A stretch of DNA of 64,000 bases from CAYLYP01 sp964387795 (GTDB taxonomy: Bacteria > Bacteroidota > Bacteroidia > Bacteroidales > UBA7960), in the NCBI GenBank assembly GCA_964387795.1, contig CAYLYP010000004.1, positions 1 through 64,000 on the forward strand. Direction: 5' to 3'. A program made the position numbers and the translations under genes. The notes beneath the pieces are model-generated. The model worked only from the letters and a program-made list of their open reading frames with translations. It had not been told where the DNA came from and ran no database searches. Of this stretch, positions 16,782 through 26,133 are shown piece by piece (position 1 is the first letter of the stretch; each line of letters opens with the position of its first letter).

Positions 16782-19700
16782 TCTAAAAGTATTGTTATTT
16801 GTTAGCATTCAGATTTTAAATGATGAAAGAAATACTACTTTCACAAAAAATGAAAGATTGGTTAAAATTTGATGAATTTAAAGCTTTTTGGTGTTTTGGG
16901 ATCATTAATCCTAATAAAATAGATGCCTGAACCCAGGTTGAGAGTTGGGATTTCATTCCTGCCCGGATTGAGGAATCCTGAAAACTGAATCCTGCCCATT
17001 AGGTCGAAGACCTGATATTGGGTCATCAGGTTACTTGTTAGTATTTCAACGAACAACTTTTCATTTACCGGATTAGGGTAAATCTTTATTGTATTCTTTT
17101 CTGGTTTATGATTTACTATATTGTTTGGAATGATGTCGAAACAATCATTAAGGAAGTTGTTGTCATAGAAATCCTGTACATCCAGGATGCGGTTTTTAAG
17201 GAGGTTGACGCTTGCAATGTGGTCCCCTTCAAAGTCACGGGCATAAACGAAAGCCAAATCAAAGCAAATTCTTTCGTTTGGGGCCAGGTCATCAATCAAT
17301 ACACTGCCAAGACCATTAATATCATGATTTCCAAATTCATTAATATACTCAATACTATTTAATGCATTCCATTGGTCAGGGTTGTTAACTTCACCCGGGA
17401 ACAAATAATTTGTTGTTTGGTTAGTAGCCCCGGGAAAACCTGGATAACCCAATCCCCCAATAACGATAGGAGAGCCATCGACCCATTTGTTGTTCATCCA
17501 ATTAAGTGCTTCCTGATCACTTTTGGGATAGAAAAATTGAGAATAATCACTAGACGCAAATGGAAAACCGTTTATTGCGCCATTCAATTGTTGATTCAGA
17601 AAGACGAAGCCACAAGCGGGAGGATGGGGACCAAAATAATATGAATGTTCAGTTGCAGTGTCATTATAAGCAAAAAAGCTATTATTAACAGAATCGCAAC
17701 CAAAAAGGTCATTATCAGCCTGTCCAATATCAAAGTCAGAGAACAGTGAAATTTTCAGGGAGTCATAATTGTTGTCAGATTTATTGACAATCTGATAGTT
17801 GATAAAAAAAGTATTGCTAAGAAGTGAGTCGGAAGGATTATCAAAAGCATAAGCCATGCCAATAATTTCAACTTTAAGAGGGGGCAAATCGAAACCGGTA
17901 TTTTGTTTTCGGTCATCATTTGTAATAAAGAAAATAGCCTGGTCGCCCCTGACAATCGGATAATCACCAAGTTGAGGGTCGTAATGGCCGTTGTTATTGG
18001 TATCGGCATAAGGAGCGAGATGTTGTGTTTGGCCTTGATAGATATCACCATGAGTTGGCCAGTTTTTAATAACCCAGGGCATCACATAGTCAGGATTGTT
18101 ATAATGTTGTTTATGAAAGTCAATCTGACTTTTATTAATTTTCCAAACAAAATCCCATTGAGTAGGATCTTTTAAAACAGTTGAGTTTTCGGGGGTGATA
18201 GGACCTGGGAAATTAGAAACATTGTTATCGGATTCCGGGAAATAATATATATTATATGTTAGGTGAGGTTGCCCATCCTGGTTTTTTGCAGAATACCAAA
18301 GTGAGGTATAAAATACCAGGGAAGTATTAGAGTTGCTTGTTGAAATTACATTTCTTCCATAATAAGGGACTGTATTAAACCCCAGGGATGAGATTTGCGC
18401 AGTAAGATTATTGACTTTAAGAGAATCCTGGCGGGGGATAATAGTGGCTTCATATAAATCAATCAAAAAAAGATTTCCTAGCTCAGAAGCAGTTAGGTAA
18501 ACAATCTGGTCATGAAAAGCAATTAGGACAGGAGAAATAAATGATTTAGATCTAAAGCGATGTTGGTGGTCATCAATAAGTTTAATGAGTATGTCGTTGC
18601 TTTGAAACCAGATAGCCCCATCCGGGGATTTTGAGAAGTTTTTTACCTGAACGGTATTTATATTTTTCAAAATGGTATCAATAAAAACAATCCCATCGTC
18701 ATTAAGGCGATAAATGCCTGAGTTTAATATTTTAAACCAAAGGTTGTTGTCTTTGTCAAGAGTCATAAACTGGATGTTGTCATCAGGCAAAGGGGAATTT
18801 TGGGAAGAAGTATTTGTCCATGACTGGGAGTCAAAGAAAGAAATCCCGTTTTTAGTCCCAATCCAAAGATTGTTGTCAGGTGTAAGTTCCAGTGATTGAA
18901 CGGTATCGGAAATGATATCTGAATTAAGGTGGAAATAGTGGTTCCAGCTATTTGAAGAGAAAGTATATTCAAGCAATCCTTTATTAGTCCCTGCATAAAG
19001 CTTATCCTGATTCACAGCGATAGTTTTTATTTCCGGGGTGATTGCAGAAGCATTTCCTTCAAAAAGGCTCCATTGGTTGTTATTGTAAATTGCAATTCCT
19101 TTGTCAGTAGCAACATAAAGCTTTTCATCAAATTCGTATAAGTCATTAATTGAATCAGAAGGCAATAAGGAATTTGCTTTTGAAAAAGTTTCCCATGTGC
19201 CATTATTATATCGAACAAGGGAATAAGCAGATAGTGTAGTTCTTTTGAGGCTAATCCAGATATTGCCTTCATGGTCAACAATCAGGTCTGTTTTTTTGGT
19301 AAATATGCTTGTTGTGGAAGTTGGCGTACCTAAATCATAAACCCCAGGTGGAAGATCGGACTGGGAGAAAACGGAATAAGAAGCCGTAAAGGACAGGAAG
19401 CATACAGTGATTGCACAAATGATGTTTTTCATTCTAAAAGTATTGTTATTTGTTAGCATTCAGATTTTAAATGATGAAAGAAATACTACTTTCACAAAAA
19501 ATGAAAGATTGGTTAAAATTTGATGAATTTAAAGCTTTTTGGTGTTTTGGGATCATTAATCCTAATAAAATAGATGCCTGAACCCAGGTTGAGAGTTGGG
19601 ATTTCATTCCTGCCCGGATTGAGGAATCCTGAAAACTGAATCCTGCCCATTAGGTCGAAGACCTGATATTGGGTCATCAGGTTACTTGTTAGTATTTCAA

Positions 19701-19873
19701 CGAACAACTTTTCATTTACCGGATTAGGGTAAATCTTTATTGTATTCTTTTCTGGTTTATGATTTACTATATTGTTTGGAATGATGTCGAAACAATCATT
19801 AAGGAAGTTGTTGTCATAGAAATCCTGTACATCCAGGATGCGGTTTTTAAGGAGGTTGACGCTTGCAATGTGG
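14491..19873. repeat. 2,651-bp tandem duplication spanning propeller genes A-C
   Basis: Start codons of A and B (16781, 19432), stops of A and B (14211, 16862) and stops of B and C (16862, 19513) all differ by exactly 2,651 bp. The spacer 16809-16861 is repeated at 19460-19512. By eye the sequence is near-identical at this offset from 14491 to the end of C's conserved 3' part. One tract, 15557-15928 against 18208-18579, is the exception. Confidence 0.9.
16862..19432 (-). CDS. T9SS-targeted propeller protein, copy B (chimeric)
   Basis: Same length and layout as copy A, and starting at an identical signal peptide. Up to about residue 728 the DNA is copy A-like, apart from one ~370-bp tract of differences. 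After that it matches copy C exactly at protein level: C-terminal DIIPNNIVNHKPEKNT, YPNPVNEKL and the sorting domain ending SFKFIKF. The switch lies between 17222, where B agrees with C, and 17246, where B agrees with A. Copy B is thus a fusion of A's secretion signal and propeller with C's sorting domain. The spacers on both sides are identical copies. It should be functional: no frameshift or stop is present. Confidence 0.85.
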   Translation of the reverse strand: MKNIICAITVCFLSFTASYSVFSQSDLPPGVYDLGTPTSTTSIFTKKTDLIVDHEGNIWISLKRTTLSAYSLVRYNNGTWETFSKANSLLPSDSINDLYEFDEKLYVATDKGIAIYNNNQWSLFEGNASAITPEIKTIAVNQDKLYAGTNKGLLEYTFSSNSWNHYFHLNSDIISDTVQSLELTPDNNLWIGTKNGISFFDSQSWTNTSSQNSPLPDDNIQFMTLDKDNNLWFKILNSGIYRLNDDGIVFIDTILKNINTVQVKNFSKSPDGAIWFQSNDILIKLIDDHQHRFRSKSFISPVLIAFHDQIVYLTASELGNLFLIDLYEATIIPRQDSLKVNNLTAQISSLGFNTVPYYGRNVISTSNSNTSLVFYTSLWYSAKNQDGQPHLTYNIYYFPESDNNVSNFPGPITPENSTVLKDPTQWDFVWKINKSQIDFHKQHYNNPDYVMPWVIKNWPTHGDIYQGQTQHLAPYADTNNNGHYDPQLGDYPIVRGDQAIFFITNDDRKQNTGFDLPPLKVEIIGMAYAFDNPSDSLLSNTFFINYQIVNKSDNNYDSLKISLFSDFDIGQADNDLFGCDSVNNSFFAYNDTATEHSYYFGPHPPACGFVFLNQQLNGAINGFPFASSDYSQFFYPKSDQEALNWMNNKWVDGSPIVIGGLGYPGFPGATNQTTNYLFPGEVNNPDQWNALNSIEYINEFGNHDINGLGSVLIDDLAPNERICFDLAFVYARDFEGDHIASVNLLKNRILDVQDFYDNNFLNDCFDIIPNNIVNHKPEKNTIKIYPNPVNEKLFVEILTSNLMTQYQVFDLMGRIQFSGFLNPGRNEIPTLNLGSGIYFIRINDPKTPKSFKFIKF

Positions 19874-22098
19874 TCCCCTTCAAAGTCACGGGCATATACG
19901 AAAGCCAAATCAAAGCAAATCCTTTCGTTTGGGCCAAAAGAACCAATATACGCATTTGCCAGAGATTTAAAATCTCTATTTCTTATTTCATTTATTTGAG
20001 ATAAAGCTCCGATTGCATTCCATTGGTTGGGATTATTAACATCGCCCGGAAAGAGGTAATCTGATATTTCATTGCCTGCACCACTGGAGCCGGGGTAACC
20101 AATTCCTCCAATCACTATTGGAGAACCATCATTCCATTTGTTTGATATCCAGTTGAAAAATTCATCTTCTAAACCAGGGAATGATAAATCTCTGTTATGC
20201 AAATCATTATGATAAGCCCCAATAGCTCCAGTAAGTTCATGGTTTAACAGAACCATGCCGAATGCAGGAGGGTTGTAACCAAAACCACTTCCGTTGTCAT
20301 AATTAAAATCTAAATTTGAGTCATTATAAGCAAAAACTGCATCTAAAAGGGTATCACAACCAAAAAGGTCATTAGCTTCAACACCGATATTGAAATCGGA
20401 GAAGCATGAAATCACCAATGAGTCGTATTGGTTGGCAGATTTATTAACGACCTGGTAGCTTACAAAAAAAGAATTTAAGAGTGTTGAATCAGAGGCATTA
20501 TTAAAGGTGTAGGCCATACCGGAGATTTCAATTTCAAGAGGTTTGCCCCTCGAGCAGTAATTTGGATAACGAAAGTCGTTTGAAATAAAGTAAGCTGCAT
20601 GATCACCTCTGATGATTGGAAAATCACCCAGATGAGGTTCATAGTGGCCATTGTTATTGATATCTGTGTAAGGGGCGAGATGGCTTGTATGGCCAAGTTC
20701 TTTATCTCCATGAGTTGGCCAGTTTTTTATAGCCCAGGGCATTATATAATCAGGGTGGTTATAGTGTGTTTTATGAAAATCTATTTGTTGTTTGGTGACT
20801 TTCCAAACGTTATTCCATTTTTCGGCATTTACAATGCTGGTATCTCCTGATTTTGAATAAGGACCATAGCAAAAATCGAAAGAAATGTCATCCATGTCTT
20901 CATAAGGCGTATCAAAGGGGTATGTTTCAGCTGATAAATGCCTTTGGCCATCAGGGCCTTTGGCTGAAAACCATAGCATATTGTTGTGAAGCAATTTCTT
21001 TTTATTAGATCCTGAAAGAGATACAGATGCATTATGAAAGCGGTTATATAACATGCCGGTTGAGTTAATAAGAATGTTTATACCGTTAACGTTAAGGGTG
21101 TCATCATTTGGATAAGAGAATGTTTTACTCAAATCAACCATGAATAACTGACCTTTCCATTCTGAAGTATAATAAATCTTATCCCCTTTGATGCAATATC
21201 TGAGTCTTGATGAACTGTGATACTTTAAATATCGAAATAATTGATTATGAGAACTTTTGTAAAAAGAGTTACCTAATGCAAGTAAAAATGTATTGTCAGA
21301 AGTATTTGCAAAATTATATGTTTGATATTCATAGTTAGTATAAAAAATCCTTTTTATTTGATTGTTTTGAAGGCAATATACTCCGTCGTAATTAATAATA
21401 ATCCATAAATTATCCTGGTCATCCAATTGAAGGCCTGTAATACCATCAGTTAGCAATCCTGAATTCGCGGTAGTATAGCTCGTCCAGTCCTGATGGTTGA
21501 AATAGGAAAGGTCCCCTTGGGTACCTATCCACAAGTTACCTTCATCAGTTAATTGAATAGCGAGGACCATGTTACGTAACAGGCCTGAATTATCTGTATT
21601 AAACACAGTCCAGCTATGGTTTTTAAATGAGTATTTCATTAAACCGGAACCAGTGCCTGCATATAAATAATCAGTATTTACATCCAGGCATTGAATAGTA
21701 AGCGAAGGAGCCGTTTCATTTCCTTCAAACAAGCTCCAGTCTCCATTATTATAAATGACAATTCCTTTGGCTGTAACGATATAAAGTTTGTCATTATGGA
21801 TCAGGAGTTTGCTGATGGTATCACTTGGCAGGATAGAGTTTGCTCTGGAAAATACTTCCCATGACCCGCTGTTATATTTGGCAAGAGAGTATGTTGACTG
21901 ATTGGATCTTCTAAAGCTTATCCAGACATTTCCCTGCTTATCGCATGCGACATCCGTTTTATTCCTGAATTGGGAATCATCGGAGAAAGGATAGCCCAAA
22001 TCAGTGATACCGTATGAATTTCCCTGAGCAAAAGAAATTGAAGGGGAAAATAAGAATAATAAAGCAATAAGCAAGAAATTTGGATTAATAAGTTTCAT
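19513..22098 (-). CDS. T9SS-targeted propeller protein, copy C
   Basis: 861 residues with a signal peptide (MKLINPNFLLIALLFLF...SFAQ). The domain order is as in copies A and B: Reg_prop-like blades (~35-290, for example GNVWISFRRSNQSTYSLAKY), a central DINNNGHYEPHLGDFPIIRGDH region and a C-terminal T9SS sorting domain. It is clearly diverged from A and B over residues 1-~725, but the last ~135 residues are identical to B. In transcription order it is the first gene of the trio. A 210-bp spacer separates it from ferritin, and no promoter of the TAnnTTTG type was found there. Likely an older paralogue of A. The role is unknown. Confidence 0.85.
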   Translation of the reverse strand: MKLINPNFLLIALLFLFSPSISFAQGNSYGITDLGYPFSDDSQFRNKTDVACDKQGNVWISFRRSNQSTYSLAKYNSGSWEVFSRANSILPSDTISKLLIHNDKLYIVTAKGIVIYNNGDWSLFEGNETAPSLTIQCLDVNTDYLYAGTGSGLMKYSFKNHSWTVFNTDNSGLLRNMVLAIQLTDEGNLWIGTQGDLSYFNHQDWTSYTTANSGLLTDGITGLQLDDQDNLWIIINYDGVYCLQNNQIKRIFYTNYEYQTYNFANTSDNTFLLALGNSFYKSSHNQLFRYLKYHSSSRLRYCIKGDKIYYTSEWKGQLFMVDLSKTFSYPNDDTLNVNGINILINSTGMLYNRFHNASVSLSGSNKKKLLHNNMLWFSAKGPDGQRHLSAETYPFDTPYEDMDDISFDFCYGPYSKSGDTSIVNAEKWNNVWKVTKQQIDFHKTHYNHPDYIMPWAIKNWPTHGDKELGHTSHLAPYTDINNNGHYEPHLGDFPIIRGDHAAYFISNDFRYPNYCSRGKPLEIEISGMAYTFNNASDSTLLNSFFVSYQVVNKSANQYDSLVISCFSDFNIGVEANDLFGCDTLLDAVFAYNDSNLDFNYDNGSGFGYNPPAFGMVLLNHELTGAIGAYHNDLHNRDLSFPGLEDEFFNWISNKWNDGSPIVIGGIGYPGSSGAGNEISDYLFPGDVNNPNQWNAIGALSQINEIRNRDFKSLANAYIGSFGPNERICFDLAFVYARDFEGDHIASVNLLKNRILDVQDFYDNNFLNDCFDIIPNNIVNHKPEKNTIKIYPNPVNEKLFVEILTSNLMTQYQVFDLMGRIQFSGFLNPGRNEIPTLNLGSGIYFIRINDPKTPKSFKFIKF

Positions 22099-22261
22099 GT
22101 TTTGGCCAATTATGTTAATAAAACGAAAGTGGTTTCAGTACAATATTTAGGATAAAATGCCTATTGGAAATGCATTTTGAGAGAATCACAAGCAGTAAAT
22201 ATTCTTAATAAAAACCAAAAGTATAAAAATTACAATCAAAAGCCAATAAAGTTAACAAAAA

Positions 22262-22288
22262 TAAAAAAGGGAGTTGAAAACTCCCTTT
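22262..22288 (-). terminator. Terminator of the ferritin gene
   Basis: Stem AAAGGGAGTT / AACTCCCTTT (22266-22275 and 22279-22288) followed on the minus strand by a U-run, 20 nt after the ferritin stop. Confidence 0.85.
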
Positions 22289-22308
22289 CTTATGATAAGA
22301 TAATACTA

Positions 22309-22812
22309 TTATTCGGATTCAGCCTCAGAACCTCTTAAGCGCATGATATCCCTGTCGAACATGTACATGTTTTTATCCCCAAGCATTTTAAGCTTATCAA
22401 TGATGCGTTGAACAGATGATTCTTCTTCCATTTGTTCGGTAATAAACCATTGAAGCCAGTTATGGGTAGTATAGTCTTTTTCTTCAATGCTTAAACCCAC
22501 AATTGCATTAATTGAAGCAGTGATATATTGTTCGTGTTTTAGTGATTCATCAAATATTGTTTTCACATCAGGAAAATCAACTGGAGGTTGATTAATAAGG
22601 GGAACAATGCTATGCCCGCCTCTCTCATTGATGTAATGGACAAATTTGAGCATGTGCAAACGTTCTTCCTCTGCCTGTGCATAGAACCAATTGCTGATGC
22701 CTTCATAGCCATGATTGTCGGCCCATGATGCCATAGCCAGATAAAGATGAGAAGAATACCCTTCTTTTTCAATCTGGGCATTAAGAATATCTTCAATTTT
22801 TTTTGATAACAT
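22309..22812 (-). CDS. ftnA: Non-heme ferritin
   Basis: A 24-mer iron-storage protein that oxidises Fe(II) and stores the ferric mineral. 167 residues is normal for bacterial FtnA. Ferroxidase-centre residues are visible: the Glu of NAQIEKEGYSSHLYLAM, EEERLHM with Glu and His, and the later Glu/Gln in LQWFITEQMEEE. There is no heme-binding Met as in bacterioferritin, and no signal peptide. It is monocistronic, with its own terminator and a -7 promoter element. Confidence 0.95.
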   Translation of the reverse strand: MLSKKIEDILNAQIEKEGYSSHLYLAMASWADNHGYEGISNWFYAQAEEERLHMLKFVHYINERGGHSIVPLINQPPVDFPDVKTIFDESLKHEQYITASINAIVGLSIEEKDYTTHNWLQWFITEQMEEESSVQRIIDKLKMLGDKNMYMFDRDIMRLRGSEAESE

Positions 22813-22866
22813 AATATGCTTTTTTTATGGTTAACAACTTGATGTTCAAATTAGTTTTGTTCAATA

Positions 22867-22874
22867 CAAAGATA
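22867..22874 (-). promoter_or_regulatory. Promoter -7 element for ferritin
   Basis: TATCTTTG on the minus strand (TAnnTTTG), 54 nt before the ferritin start. No convincing -33 TTTG at 17-21 nt, so a partial match only. Confidence 0.4.
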
Positions 22875-22907
22875 ACAAAACAGAGATTGGAATGTTCAGC
22901 ATGGATC

Positions 22908-22937
22908 AAAAAAAAAAGGGGCAATGATGCCCCTTTT
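22908..22937 (-). terminator. Terminator of the atp operon
   Basis: Stem AAAAGGGGCA / TGCCCCTTTT (22914-22923 and 22928-22937) with loop ATGA, followed on the minus strand by a U-run. It lies 23 nt after the atpG stop. Confidence 0.9.
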
Positions 22938-22960
22938 AACGATTCTTTGCACAGATAACC

Positions 22961-23836
22961 TTAGCTTTTAAGAGCTTCAGCACCGCTTACAATTTCAACA
23001 ATTTCCCTTGTAATGGTAGCCTGACGGGCTTTATTATAGGAGATTGTAAGGTCTTTTAAAAGCTGGGTGGCATTCTCTGTGGCTTTATGCATTGAAGTCA
23101 TCCTGGCGCCTTGTTCAGAGGCATAAGCATCCATAATGATTTTTGCGAACTGGGTTTTCAATGTCCGTGGAACCAACTCCTCAATAATTTGTGCTTTATT
23201 GGGTTCAAATATATACACATCGCTTCCTCCTTCAGCCATTTTTGAATGCTGTGGGTTTTCAAAGGGAAGGAAATGTTCAACAACTACTTCCTGGGAAGCA
23301 GCATTTTTAAACCTGTTATAGACCAGTTCGATTTTTTCGTAAACACCGGAAGTAAATAAATCCATCAAACGTTCAGCATAATCGCCCAATGCTTTAACTT
23401 CAGGATTTTCATTTATATGGATATTGGATTCAAAAATCGGATAGTTGAATTTTGAAAAATGTTCAATAACCTTTTTGCCAATGAGCAAAAGACTTACCTC
23501 TTTTCCCTGTTTTTTTAATTCCTGGATATGAAGGTGTGAACTTTTAATAACGTTTGCATTGTAAGCTCCACAAAGTCCCTTATTTGATGCAATAACAATC
23601 AGCAGGCACTTATTATTTGAGGCACCGCTTGAATACTTAACCGCATCACTTTGATCCAGATAAGGGTATAAGTGTAGCATCAGTTTATTGAGCTCTTCAG
23701 CATAAGGCCTAAGGCTTAAAATGGTTGTCTGGCCTTTTCGGAGCTTTGAAGCAGATACCATTTTCATGGCACTTGTAATCTGCCTTGTTGACTTTACAGA
23801 TGCAATTCTTATACGGACTTCCTTTAAACTTGGCAT
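22961..23836 (-). CDS. atpG: ATP synthase gamma subunit
   Basis: The central rotor shaft of F1. 291 residues is normal. The N-terminus (MPSLKEVRIRIASVKSTRQITSAMKMV) and C-terminus (SYNKARQATITREIVEIVSGAEAL) are the two long helices of the coiled coil and are strongly conserved, and SNKGLCGAYN lies near residue 85. It is the last gene of the cluster and is followed by a strong terminator, so the beta and epsilon genes (atpD, atpC) are not on this transcript. The gap to atpA is 18 bp. Confidence 0.98.
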   Translation of the reverse strand: MPSLKEVRIRIASVKSTRQITSAMKMVSASKLRKGQTTILSLRPYAEELNKLMLHLYPYLDQSDAVKYSSGASNNKCLLIVIASNKGLCGAYNANVIKSSHLHIQELKKQGKEVSLLLIGKKVIEHFSKFNYPIFESNIHINENPEVKALGDYAERLMDLFTSGVYEKIELVYNRFKNAASQEVVVEHFLPFENPQHSKMAEGGSDVYIFEPNKAQIIEELVPRTLKTQFAKIIMDAYASEQGARMTSMHKATENATQLLKDLTISYNKARQATITREIVEIVSGAEALKS

Positions 23837-23854
23837 AAGCTTAAGAATAAAACA

Positions 23855-25444
23855 TTAGTATTGTTCTTTTAATGAATCAGATATTTTTGCTGCAACCTGA
23901 TCCATTGTTAAAGTATCAGCTTCATTCAGTATCCCTTTTGAAAGGTTTTCAAGCACTTCAGGATGGTTTGATTCCAGATATTTGATGTATTCTTCTTCAA
24001 AAGCTTTTACTTTGCTTAGGGCTACATGGCTGATAAGCCCTTTGGTCCCGCAATAGAGCAGGGCAATTTGTTTTTCTACAGGTACCGGGCTATATTGGAG
24101 CTGTTTGAGCAATTCCACGTTACGGGCACCTTTTTCGAGTACAGATTGGGTTGCCGCATCAAGGTCGGAACCGAACTTAGAGAATGCTTCAAGTGCCCTG
24201 TATTGTGCCTGATCCATACGCAGGGTCCCTGCAACTTTTTTCATGGCCTTAACCTGGGCATTACCACCAACCCTTGAAACAGAGATTCCCACATTGATTG
24301 CCGGCCTGATACCCGCATTAAAGAGGCCGTTTTCAAGGAATATCTGTCCGTCAGTGATAGAAATTACGTTTGTTGGAATATAAGCCGAAACGTCACCCGC
24401 CTGAGTCTCAATAATAGGAAGGGCAGTAAGGGAGCCGCCCCCTTTAACCAATGGTCTTATGGATTCAGGGATGTCATTCATTTTACATGCAATTTCATCG
24501 GATGCGATAATCTTTGCTGCCCTTTCCAATAACCTGGAGTGGAGGTAAAATACATCGCCCGGATAAGCTTCACGGCCAGGAGGCCTGCGCAAGAGCAAGG
24601 AAACTTCCCTATATGCAACAGCCTGTTTTGATAAATCATCATAAATGACCAGGGCATGACGGCCAGTATCCCTAAAGAATTCACCAATTGCGGCACCTGC
24701 GAAAGGAGCATAGAATTGCATTGCAGCCATTTCGCTTGCTGTTGATACAACTACTGTTGTATATTTCATTGCACCATGTTTTTCAAGGTGGTGAACAATA
24801 TTAGCTACAGTAGAACCTTTTTGTCCGCAGGCAACATAGATACAATAAACGGGTTCGCCTTTTTCGTAATTGAACTTTTGATTGATAATGGTATCAATAG
24901 CAATAGCTGATTTCCCTGTCTGGCGGTCGCCAATGATAAGTTCCCTTTGCCCTTTCCCAATGGGGATCATTGAGTCGATGGCAAGGATACCTGTTTGCAG
25001 GGGTTGGTTAACCGGTTGGCGATAAATAACACCCGGGGCACGTCTTTCAAGGGGCATTTCGTAAGTGGGGCCTTCAATAGGACCTTTGCCATCAACAGGA
25101 GCACCCAGGGTATTGATAACCCTTCCCAGCATTCCTTCTCCCACATTGATTGATGCAATACGGCGGGTACGTTTAACGATATCACCTTCTTTAACACCCT
25201 GGGATTCTCCTAATAAAACAACCCCAACGTTGTCTTCTTCAAGGTTTAATACAACACCCTGAAGCCCTTTTTCGTTAAAATCAATAAGTTCTCCGGCCTG
25301 GGCATTGGTGAGGCCATAGATACGTGCAATGCCATCGCCAACCTGTAAAACGCTACCTGTTTCTTCAAGTTCGCTGTCCATTGAGAATCCGGCAAGTTGT
25401 TGCCTAAGAATGGCTGATATCTCTGCGGGTTTTATTTCTGCCAT
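23855..25444 (-). CDS. atpA: ATP synthase alpha subunit
   Basis: The non-catalytic nucleotide-binding F1 subunit. 529 residues. The P-loop GDRQTGKSA is at 172-180; YVACGQKGSTVA and LVIYDDLSKQAVAYRE (Walker B region) follow, then LLLRRPPGREAYPGD and the arginine-finger region VGISVSRVGGNAQ. It starts with the usual membrane-proximal helix that docks on delta. A 31-bp gap separates it from atpH. No anomaly. Confidence 0.98.
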   Translation of the reverse strand: MAEIKPAEISAILRQQLAGFSMDSELEETGSVLQVGDGIARIYGLTNAQAGELIDFNEKGLQGVVLNLEEDNVGVVLLGESQGVKEGDIVKRTRRIASINVGEGMLGRVINTLGAPVDGKGPIEGPTYEMPLERRAPGVIYRQPVNQPLQTGILAIDSMIPIGKGQRELIIGDRQTGKSAIAIDTIINQKFNYEKGEPVYCIYVACGQKGSTVANIVHHLEKHGAMKYTTVVVSTASEMAAMQFYAPFAGAAIGEFFRDTGRHALVIYDDLSKQAVAYREVSLLLRRPPGREAYPGDVFYLHSRLLERAAKIIASDEIACKMNDIPESIRPLVKGGGSLTALPIIETQAGDVSAYIPTNVISITDGQIFLENGLFNAGIRPAINVGISVSRVGGNAQVKAMKKVAGTLRMDQAQYRALEAFSKFGSDLDAATQSVLEKGARNVELLKQLQYSPVPVEKQIALLYCGTKGLISHVALSKVKAFEEEYIKYLESNHPEVLENLSKGILNEADTLTMDQVAAKISDSLKEQY

Positions 25445-25475
25445 TTTTTATATCATTTTTGTGTTATATCACCAA

Positions 25476-26033
25476 TTAGAAATTTGAAATCTTACCTTCG
25501 TAGGAAAACCCTTTTTTAAGTTTTGACAATTTGCCTTTAACACTTAAATCAAGTTGAACATCTTGAAGGTTAAGAATAAACCCTCCGATGATATCAGGGT
25601 TTATCTTATGTTTAAATTCGATGGTCTTGCTTGTGAGTTTTGAAGCCAAAGCCAGTATTTTTTCTTTCATGGCATCATCCATTTCAACAGCAGTTGTTAC
25701 TGTCATTGTTTCTATGTTTTGATGTTCTTTGAAAATAACAATATACTCATGGGCAATGGCATGGATCAGGCTTGCTCTTTTTCTTTTGTTAATGATTAAA
25801 AGGTAATTCAGCAGTACAGGGTTAATGTATGCCTGAAAAAGCTCTTTGATGATGCCTTGTTTTTTATTTTCCCTCACGATAGGGCTTTTTAACAAGATTT
25901 GGAGTTCTTTACTATCAGAAAAAACCTTTTGAATAAGTTGCATGTCCTCGTATGTCTTTTCTTCCAGATTGCTTTCATGCATCAGGGAAAAAAGTGCTTT
26001 CGCATAACGATGGGCAATTTTTAAGTTTTTCAT
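25476..26033 (-). CDS. atpH: ATP synthase delta subunit
   Basis: Peripheral-stalk protein joining F1 alpha to the b subunits. 185 residues. The N-terminal helical domain starts IAHRYAKALFSLM, and the C-terminal part has the conserved VDPDIIGGF-like segment (NPDIIGGFILNL). The start codon at 26033 is embedded in the first bases of a dispersed repeat (26032-26121), so the leader of this gene is repeat-derived. Confidence 0.95.
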   Translation of the reverse strand: MKNLKIAHRYAKALFSLMHESNLEEKTYEDMQLIQKVFSDSKELQILLKSPIVRENKKQGIIKELFQAYINPVLLNYLLIINKRKRASLIHAIAHEYIVIFKEHQNIETMTVTTAVEMDDAMKEKILALASKLTSKTIEFKHKINPDIIGGFILNLQDVQLDLSVKGKLSKLKKGFSYEGKISNF

Positions 26034-26121
26034 CCGTAAGTAATTTTTTTGTTATTGGTCGGATAGACCTGCATGTTTGCAATTATTTTATATAAATCAT
26101 CCGCAAACATGTTTGTTTCAT
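26032..26121 (+). repeat. Dispersed repeat, copy 1, in the atpF-atpH spacer
   Basis: Begins ATCCGTAAGTAATTT, continues GGTCGGATAGACC and CATGTTTGC, and ends with the inverted GCAAACATG then TTTGTTTCAT. The same word order recurs at 32015 (plus orientation) and 34375 (minus orientation). CATGTTTGC/GCAAACATG can pair into a hairpin. It fills nearly the whole 100-bp spacer. Confidence 0.7.
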
Positions 26122-26133
26122 GAGTTTGCCTGA

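Noticed and set aside
14211..22098. CRISPR or phase-variable cassette explanation for the triplication
   Set aside because: There are no short spaced repeats, no recombinase and no invertible ends; the exact 2,651-bp period and A/C switch fit unequal crossing-over.
23855..25444. Several antisense open frames of 60-90 codons across atpA
   Set aside because: They are shadows of a strongly conserved gene and have no supporting signals.
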